Origin: JAFIHK01 sp041441455
Lineage (GTDB): Bacteria; Bacteroidota; Bacteroidia; Bacteroidales; UBA932
Assembly (NCBI GenBank): GCA_041441455.1
Contig: JASDTB010000083.1
Coordinates: 1 to 10,700, forward strand
Length of the DNA: 10,700 nt
Reading direction: 5' to 3'
Position 1 is the stretch's first letter; every line of letters starts with the position of its first letter. Made by a program: the position numbers and the translations under genes. Shown piece by piece: positions 1 to 5,198 of this stretch. The notes beneath the pieces were generated by a model. The model had not been told where the DNA came from, made no database searches, and worked only from the letters and a program-made list of their open reading frames with translations.

Positions 1-193
1 GCCCTTCACTATATGGTCCTAAATCATATATATGCCATTCATTATTATTAAATGTTCCTATTACAGAAATCTCATATATATTTTTATCTAAATTTTTTAT
101 CTCACTTTTCCAGGTTATTGGTTGTGTGGTTATTTGTGAATACAAACTTAATGACAACAACAACGTGATAATAGTACCTAATACTCTTTTCAT
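1..193 (-). CDS. DsbD-family thiol:disulfide interchange protein, N-terminal fragment
   Basis: The gene starts with ATG at 191-193 (read on the minus strand) and stays open to the left edge, so only the first 64 residues are visible. Residues 1-20 form a signal peptide: a basic MKR start, a leucine-rich core and the end 'SLYSQ'. The following segment has W28 and then 'WHIYDLGPYSEG' at about 53-64. This resembles the periplasmic N-terminal (alpha, 'DsbC-type') immunoglobulin-like domain of Bacteroidota DsbD proteins, where a 'GWHxYs...GP' segment is common. Family members pass electrons from cytoplasmic thioredoxin across the inner membrane to periplasmic thiol proteins. The membrane domain and C-terminal thioredoxin domain cannot be seen here. 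The gene lies 31 bp downstream of a secreted thioredoxin-fold gene on the same strand, which fits a shared redox role. A periplasmic protein holding only the N-terminal domain remains possible. Confidence 0.68.
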   Translation of the reverse strand, partial: MKRVLGTIITLLLSLSLYSQITTQPITWKSEIKNLDKNIYEISVIGTFNNNEWHIYDLGPYSEG

Positions 194-224
194 AACAATT
201 TTAATCTGGTGTTAAATTAACCAA

Positions 225-1301
225 CTACTTCATATATTTTTCAGCAGTGGCTGTTGCTTGCTCATATTGAGATTTTAAATATGATGCTTTGTTTTGAAAG
301 TATTTTGATATTGCCTCTTTTGGTAAATTTTTGGTATTAATGTATAATCTTTCAAGATTTACTCTATCGTAGTAACTCATTCTCATTATTGAATTAGCAT
401 CAAATAGCTTAGAAATTTGCTCAAATTTATTTTGACTATATAAATCAAAGATTTTTACATAGTAATTTATTGTCTGATCATTATTCGCCAGTAATAATAG
501 AACATTAATATTCTTCTTTATAGCAATTGTATCATTATTCTCTGTTTTACCAGAAACATATTGAGCAATCTGTGATTTTACAGAGCTACAAATCACTTCA
601 TCTAACTGTTTTTTAGACAAATATTGATCAGCATAATATTTATCAGCTATAACTATATCTAATAATTTACAATTTGGGAGGCTTAACACTTGAGATAAGA
701 AAGGCCACAATTTTTCGGAATATCTCTCCTTTATTTTCAATGTAGGAAATAATGTTACAATGAAAGAGTTCAACTCTTCGGATAAATATGAATCATTCAA
801 TGCATTTATATATGTTAATGCATTTTCAAAAGTTTTGTTTGAATCATATACCTCTCTCTTTTTCTTTGGAGTCGAATTGATATCCAGGGCACCTTTAACT
901 TTTTCAATAAATTGATCAGCTTCACCTCCACCTACAATTCTATTTATCTCATTTCCATCGCTATCCAAAATTAAAAACGTTGGATATGCCTTAATTTGAT
1001 ACTTTTTTGCGAGTTCTATACCCTCTCCTTTCTCCATGTTAATTTTCACATTGACAAAATTATCATTGAAAAAATTACCAACACGTTCAATTGTGAATAC
1101 ATTATTAGCCATATATTTACATGGTCCGCACCAAGTTGTGTAGCAATCGAGGAAAACAAGATTTCTACTCTTTTTGTTTTTCTTAGCCTTTTGTAGTGCC
1201 TCCGATAATGTGCCACTTTCAAATATAACTCCTTTAGACTCTTGAGCAAGTAAGGAAATCGATATTAAAATCGCGATAATAATTGATGTTGTTCTTTTCA
1301 T
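225..1301 (-). CDS. Secreted thioredoxin-fold protein with long C-terminal helical region
   Basis: This 358-residue protein has a signal peptide at about residues 1-20 (hydrophobic 'SIIIAILISISLLAQ') and so should act in the periplasm. Residues about 25-140 are a thioredoxin domain: the redox motif WCGPC is at 57-61 (cysteines 58 and 61), the cis-proline is P107 in 'AYPTF', and the 'ILDSDGNEINRIVG' strand-turn follows. The remaining 200 or so residues are Lys/Asn/Tyr-rich, appear mostly helical, and match no domain I recognise. Many Bacteroidota secreted thioredoxins carry such unclassified extensions. Known thioredoxin-fold chemistry suggests reduction or isomerisation of periplasmic disulfides. 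The DsbD-like gene 31 bp downstream would be the obvious electron donor. The ATG at 1301 is chosen because it directly precedes the signal peptide. A terminator at 1364-1391 separates it from the upstream gene, so it should have its own promoter in 1302-1363, but I see no clear TAnnTTTG element there. Confidence 0.85.
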   Translation of the reverse strand: MKRTTSIIIAILISISLLAQESKGVIFESGTLSEALQKAKKNKKSRNLVFLDCYTTWCGPCKYMANNVFTIERVGNFFNDNFVNVKINMEKGEGIELAKKYQIKAYPTFLILDSDGNEINRIVGGGEADQFIEKVKGALDINSTPKKKREVYDSNKTFENALTYINALNDSYLSEELNSFIVTLFPTLKIKERYSEKLWPFLSQVLSLPNCKLLDIVIADKYYADQYLSKKQLDEVICSSVKSQIAQYVSGKTENNDTIAIKKNINVLLLLANNDQTINYYVKIFDLYSQNKFEQISKLFDANSIMRMSYYDRVNLERLYINTKNLPKEAISKYFQNKASYLKSQYEQATATAEKYMK

Positions 1302-1363
1302 ATAATATATTTTACTTTATATATAGAACAACATAACAGAAACTGTCCCTAAAAAAATCAAAA

Positions 1364-1391
1364 AAAAAGTCGGAACTAAGTCCGACTTTTT
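1364..1391 (-). terminator. Rho-independent terminator of the C69 peptidase gene
   Basis: A perfect 11-bp inverted repeat (1364-1374 and 1381-1391) encloses a 6-nt loop. Its core is GTCGGA/TCCGAC. Read on the minus strand, the hairpin starts 4 nt after the peptidase stop codon and is followed by eight T residues (complement of 1361-1368). The plus-strand side also ends in five T, but no plus-strand gene approaches, so minus-strand termination is the natural role. Confidence 0.9.
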
Positions 1392-1395
1392 GATT

Positions 1396-3093
1396 CTACT
1401 CTTTCACCTTCAATCTCTCTCCGGCTTGTTCTTTTACAGCCTTTTTCCACATATCAGAATATCCTGGCTGCGAAGGCGATGCAGGAATATTGCGTCCACT
1501 TCCGTTGTCAAGGAAACAACCATTTTTATCTTGTTTTTTAACATTACCGTCGATATATTTTACAAGTAAATATTCATCTAAGTTTTTCCACTTCATGAAC
1601 ATACTTTGAGCGGTTGTTACTGTATAATCCGACAAAAACTCTCTAGCTTTTTGTGGAGATTCTTTGTAAAGATTCATTGCCACAGCATCTACAGATGGCG
1701 TTCTATCCATTGCAGCAGTTTCATGCTCTTCAATAGCTACCCTAATCTCTGGTGCAACTCTGTCGTAAAGTAAATAAGCAAAGTTTGTAACTCTGTTAAA
1801 AATCCAGAATGCCGATGTAGATGAGTATTTAGTCATATGGCCATTACCTTCTGCAAAGCACTCAGGAACCTTCAAAGTACTAGTATAAATAGGAGTTAAA
1901 CATGAAGTAGCAGCATCATCAACTCCAAACCAAAGAATACCTCCGATTTCATCTGGAAGCCAATTACGAGATTGACCAACCAACCAAAAACCTGTTTGCT
2001 GAGTAGCTATAGCTCTTTCGTTTGTATACGAAGCACCATCAACTTTGAAAGTCATAGGTCTCCATCTGTAAGGAAGAGCATGTCCACCAGCTCCAATATC
2101 TTTTGTCATATCAAGGGCTGTACCTTCGTAATGATCTCTCATAATGTTAGCAACATCCTTAACAGAGATCTTTTCTGCAGGTTTGATAAATAGAGGCAAT
2201 CTGTTTGCAGCATTATGCCCCATAGCATAATCAAGATAAAAATCTGACGGTTTGTCGCCAATCTTGCCTTTTCCCATAATATTAAAAGCACTCCATACTC
2301 TTGCTTCGCAACCTCTCATCGAGCCAAAATCAAGCGGAGCATAGACATCAGAAAAGCTAAAATCTTTATCAGAACCTTTGTATAACCCAGACTCTTTAGC
2401 AAATGAAATAACATCTGGAGAGTATAGACAATTTTGCGGATCATTTAATGGGAATTGAGTAATACGAGCATGGTTTGCGTGAGCAGAAACATATCCATCT
2501 GGGATTCTCATTGCAACCCAAACAGCACCTTTGTTTACATTCTTTCCATTAACCATCTTAGTTCCTTTACCAATAATCTCAAGAATCCAAATCTCATTCT
2601 TATCGGCAATTGAAATCGACTCACCAGATGATCTATAACCATACTCATTAACTAGATCGGCCATAATCTTGATTGCCTCTCTTGCGCTCTTAGCTCTTTG
2701 AAGAGTTATATAAATTAAAGATCCATAGTCAACGATTCCAGTTGTGTCTTCAAGCTGAGGTAATCCACCGAATGTAGTTTCAGTTATGATAACCTGATGC
2801 TCATTCATATTCCCAACCATATTGTATGTTCTTGGTGCTTGAGCGATCTCTCCCAAATATTTTCCAGTATCCCACTCATATATTTTAAGCATTGTTCCTG
2901 GAGCATGAACATTCCCCTTTTTATAATATAATTCTCCATATAAAATATGGGAATCGGCAGAGTAAGACAGAAGTACAGATCCATCTTTAGAAGCTCCCTT
3001 ACTAACTAATATATTTGAACAAGCTTCACTAGAAACTTGAACCGACATAAAAATAAGAGTAAGGAACAGAGTAAAAATTTGTTTTTTATTCAT
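1396..3093 (-). CDS. Secreted C69-family dipeptidase (Ntn hydrolase)
   Basis: This 565-residue protein matches the peptidase C69 (PepD-like dipeptidase) family, N-terminal-nucleophile hydrolases that cleave dipeptides. Residues 1-24 are a signal peptide ('IFTLFLTLIFMSVQVSSEA'). It is followed at once by C25 in 'CSNILVSKGASKDGS', which corresponds to the family's catalytic cysteine in the usual 'C(T/S)xxLVGKxAxxDGS' start. Removal of the leader would therefore expose the nucleophile. The lead-in 'SSEAC' lacks the small/aliphatic pattern of a lipobox, so I favour a nucleophile over a lipidation site. Other family-like segments are 'NMVGNMNEHQVIITETTFGG' (about 91-110), the helix 'TLQRAKSAREAIKIM' and 'SISIADKNEIWILEI'. 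The length fits the Bacteroidota branch of the family (roughly 550 residues). The gene is apparently monocistronic, with its own promoter and terminator. The likely role is periplasmic peptide degradation for nutrition or turnover; the substrate is not evident. Confidence 0.9.
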   Translation of the reverse strand: MNKKQIFTLFLTLIFMSVQVSSEACSNILVSKGASKDGSVLLSYSADSHILYGELYYKKGNVHAPGTMLKIYEWDTGKYLGEIAQAPRTYNMVGNMNEHQVIITETTFGGLPQLEDTTGIVDYGSLIYITLQRAKSAREAIKIMADLVNEYGYRSSGESISIADKNEIWILEIIGKGTKMVNGKNVNKGAVWVAMRIPDGYVSAHANHARITQFPLNDPQNCLYSPDVISFAKESGLYKGSDKDFSFSDVYAPLDFGSMRGCEARVWSAFNIMGKGKIGDKPSDFYLDYAMGHNAANRLPLFIKPAEKISVKDVANIMRDHYEGTALDMTKDIGAGGHALPYRWRPMTFKVDGASYTNERAIATQQTGFWLVGQSRNWLPDEIGGILWFGVDDAATSCLTPIYTSTLKVPECFAEGNGHMTKYSSTSAFWIFNRVTNFAYLLYDRVAPEIRVAIEEHETAAMDRTPSVDAVAMNLYKESPQKAREFLSDYTVTTAQSMFMKWKNLDEYLLVKYIDGNVKKQDKNGCFLDNGSGRNIPASPSQPGYSDMWKKAVKEQAGERLKVKE

Positions 3094-3121
3094 AATTATT
3101 GAGTATTGTTTATTATAATCA

Positions 3122-3153
3122 TTGCTCTTTTCACAAATATAATATTAATTTTG
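3122..3153 (+). promoter_or_regulatory. Putative sigma-ABfr promoter of the Spy-like gene
   Basis: A TTG at 3122-3124 (-33 type) is followed after 21 nt by TAATTTTG at 3146-3153, an exact TAnnTTTG match. The spacing is within the range known for Bacteroidota promoters. Transcription would begin about 10-15 nt before the ATG at 3173, leaving a very short leader. The box lies just 4 nt from the oppositely oriented -7 box of the peptidase gene. Confidence 0.5.
3134..3141 (-). promoter_or_regulatory. Putative -7 element of the C69 peptidase promoter
   Basis: The complement of 3134-3141 reads TATATTTG, an exact match to the Bacteroidota -7 consensus TAnnTTTG, about 40 nt before the peptidase ATG. 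I see no clear TTG-type -33 element at the expected spacing, so the call rests on one box in an A+T-rich gap. Confidence 0.45.
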
Positions 3154-3172
3154 TTTATTAAAATGTTAGAAT

Positions 3173-3559
3173 ATGAAACAATTCTTATTTATAATTTTCT
3201 GTTTTTTAACACTCTCAAATACAACATTACTCGCTCAAGAGCCTGAAAAACAAAAGACTCCTGTAGAGATTGCTGCAGAACAGGCAGAGAAGTATAAAAA
3301 AGACCTGAACCTTACTGAAAAACAGTTTTTCCTTGTAGACTCAACTCTTCAGACTAATTTTTCTGCGTTAAGTAGAGAGTTTGAAAAGATGAAGGCAGGT
3401 GGCAGACAGACAATTTCGGGATATGATAATGTCCGTGATTTCTGGCAAACGAAGACAGAAGAGTCTTTCAATAAAATTCTGACTCCCGAGCAGTTCATTA
3501 AATACATGAAACTTATTGGGAAATATGATAGAAAAGGGAGACCAATAAAAAAGAAATAA
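3173..3559 (+). CDS. Small periplasmic Spy/CpxP-like LTxxQ protein
   Basis: This 128-residue protein starts with a signal peptide (residues 1 to about 21, 'FLFIIFCFLTLSNTTLLAQ'). The mature part is charged and helical. It holds two LTxxQ-type motifs 56 residues apart: LTEKQF at 47-52 and LTPEQF at 103-108. Paired LTxxQ motifs mark the Spy/CpxP family, whose best-known members are periplasmic chaperones or stress sensors. Bacteroidota have many short secreted proteins of this general plan with unknown clients. The tail is strongly basic (RKGRPIKKK). The start at 3173 is supported by the signal peptide and an upstream promoter-like sequence. The gene stands alone on the plus strand, diverging from the C69 peptidase and ending 6 bp from the convergent PHP gene. 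Assignment to the LTxxQ group is reasonable; a chaperone function is inference only. Confidence 0.75.
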   Translation: MKQFLFIIFCFLTLSNTTLLAQEPEKQKTPVEIAAEQAEKYKKDLNLTEKQFFLVDSTLQTNFSALSREFEKMKAGGRQTISGYDNVRDFWQTKTEESFNKILTPEQFIKYMKLIGKYDRKGRPIKKK

Positions 3560-3565
3560 AAGTGA

Positions 3566-4369
3566 TTAGTCAATTTTATAAAAATTGACTTTTCTTTTTT
3601 TATAGTAGGCTAAATATTTAAATCCAAACTTTTTGAGATACTCCGACATCTCTTCGAATTTTTCACCTATTCGAACTTTTTCGTGAGCATCAGATCCAAG
3701 GGTAATAATCTCCCCTCCCATCTCCTTATATCTCACCAAAATACTAGGGTCTAGAATAGGTGTCTCACCATTTCTTGTTCTATATGTGTTGGTATTAATC
3801 TCGAAAGCTTGTCCCGAAAAGATAATCTTTCTAAAAATCTCCTCCATTAAATCACCATATTGTTTCATTGTGATTGTCTTCTCTTTGTATGGAGAATATC
3901 TTACAATATAGTCGAAGTGGCCTAAAATATCGAAATTATTAAATGTATTAATATTCTCTAAAATAGTCTCTAAATATCTAGTATAGGCCGATTTGTAGTC
4001 GTGGCGTTGATAGTAATCTCCACTATATGGGTCAATTCCGTCGACAAAATGAACAGAGGCAATTATCTGGTCAAAATCGCATTGAGATGAAAACTTACTA
4101 ATCTTATCAAGAGAATTAATTTGAAGACCTAGCTCTACTCCCTTTAAAATTTCCACACCGAAGCTTTTTGAGATTTCGTCGATTTTTGACTGTTGTTCGA
4201 ATGGATCGAAATCAAATGGACGAACTCCTTCTGGAACATCTACATCGTAGTGGTCGGTAACAACAATTCCAGAGAGAAGACCATTCGAAAATGATTCGGC
4301 CATCTCTGTCAATAACAATCTGCTGTCGGGAGAAAATTCCGAATGTGTATGGGTATCAAAAAATTTCAC
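3566..4369 (-). CDS. PHP-domain phosphoesterase, histidinol-phosphatase-like
   Basis: The product is a complete PHP-fold metal-dependent phosphoesterase resembling HisJ/HisK-type histidinol-phosphatases. Numbering from the GTG start, the metal-binding motifs appear in order: H7 and H9 in 'DTHTHSEFSPDS', D39-H40 in 'VVTDHYD', E79 in 'GVELG', H107 in 'IASVHFVDG', H151 in 'ILGHFDYI', and D227/H229 in 'LGSDAHE'. No ATG lies between the preceding in-frame stop and the first motif. The only candidates are GTG at 4369 (267 residues, chosen because it gives 'MKFFDTHTHS') and TTG at 4381 (271 residues, overlapping the upstream gtrA-like gene by 8 nt). The first in-frame ATG would delete the HTHS motif. 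It is the last gene of the mutS2-lipoprotein-GtrA-PHP operon. No other histidine-synthesis gene is present, so the substrate could be histidinol phosphate or another phosphomonoester. The C-terminal codons double as a terminator for the opposite strand. Confidence 0.85.
   Translation of the reverse strand: MKFFDTHTHSEFSPDSRLLLTEMAESFSNGLLSGIVVTDHYDVDVPEGVRPFDFDPFEQQSKIDEISKSFGVEILKGVELGLQINSLDKISKFSSQCDFDQIIASVHFVDGIDPYSGDYYQRHDYKSAYTRYLETILENINTFNNFDILGHFDYIVRYSPYKEKTITMKQYGDLMEEIFRKIIFSGQAFEINTNTYRTRNGETPILDPSILVRYKEMGGEIITLGSDAHEKVRIGEKFEEMSEYLKKFGFKYLAYYKKRKVNFYKID
3568..3604 (+). terminator. Terminator of the Spy-like gene, embedded in the PHP gene
   Basis: The inverted repeat AGTCAATTTT (3568-3577) / AAAATTGACT (3581-3590) encloses a 3-nt loop and is followed by the T-rich run TTTCTTTTTTTAT at 3591-3603. 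It begins 8 nt after the plus-strand stop codon, as expected for a rho-independent terminator. The whole hairpin and T-run also encode the lysine-rich C-terminus and stop codon of the convergent gene. Read on the minus strand the hairpin is followed by a weaker, interrupted T-run, so bidirectional action is possible. Confidence 0.75.
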
Positions 4370-4373
4370 GGTA

Positions 4374-4772
4374 CTATGCAAAGGTAAAAAAGTAGTTCAT
4401 AAAGAAATTCCAAATTGTAACAACGGCTGTTGCAAAAAGTTTAGACAGATAAAATCTCATCCTTGCATTTTGCGGTATCAATCTGAATTTCGCTCTTTCT
4501 GATAAAAAGTAGAGTACAATTGTATTTATAACTAATCCAATGATAGCAATCAAGAGAAAAGAAGTAAATTCTCTCTCTATTGCAGGATTAGTACTATTGA
4601 AGGTCCAAACTCTATTTAAAACATAGTTTGATGTAGCGGCAGAGAAAAATCCTGCTGTATTTGCAAAGTATCGATGAAGTGAAAACTTCTCTTTTAGCAA
4701 ATATGTTATTCCGAAATCTACAAAAACTCCGGACCCTCCAACTACACAAAACTTGATGAGAAGCTCTATCAT
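4374..4772 (-). CDS. GtrA-like small membrane protein
   Basis: This 132-residue protein has about four membrane helices (roughly 5-25, 36-55, 70-90 and 108-128). It carries the GtrA-family signature: 'KFCVVGGSGVFVDFGITYLL' near the N-terminus, then 'NYVLNRVWTF' at 49-58, echoed by 'WNFFMNYFFTF' at the C-terminus. The size is typical of the family. GtrA-like proteins are thought to move polyprenyl-phosphate-linked sugars across the inner membrane for glycosylation of surface polysaccharides or teichoic-type polymers. No glycosyltransferase partner is encoded in the window, so the sugar is unknown. The ATG overlaps the stop of the upstream lipoprotein gene by 4 nt (ATGA), indicating translational coupling. 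It ends 4 bp before the preferred start of the PHP gene. Confidence 0.9.
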   Translation of the reverse strand: MIELLIKFCVVGGSGVFVDFGITYLLKEKFSLHRYFANTAGFFSAATSNYVLNRVWTFNSTNPAIEREFTSFLLIAIIGLVINTIVLYFLSERAKFRLIPQNARMRFYLSKLFATAVVTIWNFFMNYFFTFA

Positions 4773-5176
4773 CTACCTAGCTCTCCAACCTTCCACTCTT
4801 TACCGACCTTCACCATAGAAAGGCTCTTTTCGATTCCCGCAGGTACCGTTGGAGTGAAAATCTTGTAAGTTATTCTAGCAGTATCTTTATTAGATTTAGA
4901 ATCTACATTTAAAATCTCAGTCTTAACCTCTTTGATTTGTCTCATCAAAACATCTTTAACTCCCGACTCCATGTTGTCAAAGTCACGAAGTGAGATCAAC
5001 AACTCATCTCCAAGAGACTTTGTACACAACTGACTAGCTGCGTTATAATCTGTTTTAAAATAGGCATCAAGAAAAAGTTTCGCATTTTGCATGATTAACT
5101 CCTCTTTCTTGGTACACGAGATTAGAATCAGCGCAACTACAGCTGATACAGATAAAATATTAAACACTCTCTTCAT
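4769..5176 (-). CDS. Small lipoprotein with DUF4878/NTF2-like fold
   Basis: This 135-residue protein has a lipoprotein signal peptide: a basic MKR start, a hydrophobic stretch, and a lipobox ending in 'LISC' with lipidated C21, followed by 'TKKEE'. The mature domain begins with 'AKLFLDAYFKTDYNAASQLC' and ends with 'SLSMVKVGKEWKVGELGR'. That layout, a helical start with an 'F..A....D...A' pattern and a final 'V...W.V' strand, resembles the DUF4878/NTF2-like lipoproteins common in Bacteroidales, whose function is not established. It sits 22 bp after mutS2 and overlaps the GtrA-like gene by 4 nt, so it should be translated from the mutS2 operon mRNA. The fold assignment is by pattern only; the lipoprotein call is firm. 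Confidence 0.8.
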   Translation of the reverse strand: MKRVFNILSVSAVVALILISCTKKEELIMQNAKLFLDAYFKTDYNAASQLCTKSLGDELLISLRDFDNMESGVKDVLMRQIKEVKTEILNVDSKSNKDTARITYKIFTPTVPAGIEKSLSMVKVGKEWKVGELGR

Positions 5177-5198
5177 AGCAATTGAATTAAATTGTTAT

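Noticed and set aside
1302..1363. Promoter for the thioredoxin gene (TATGTTGT-like sequence on the minus strand)
   Set aside because: The match to TAnnTTTG is imperfect and the spacing from the nearest TTTTG is about 23 nt; in such A+T-rich DNA this is not distinguishable from chance.
1996..2010. Lipoprotein or other small gene on the plus strand within 1972-2193
   Set aside because: This is antisense to the C69 peptidase coding sequence, has no signal peptide or family match, and the peptidase frame is clearly the real one.
4370..4381. TTG at 4381 as the PHP gene start
   Set aside because: Possible, but GTG at 4369 gives a start just ahead of the first motif, as usual for this family, and avoids overlapping gtrA. 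Kept as the alternative in the feature entry.
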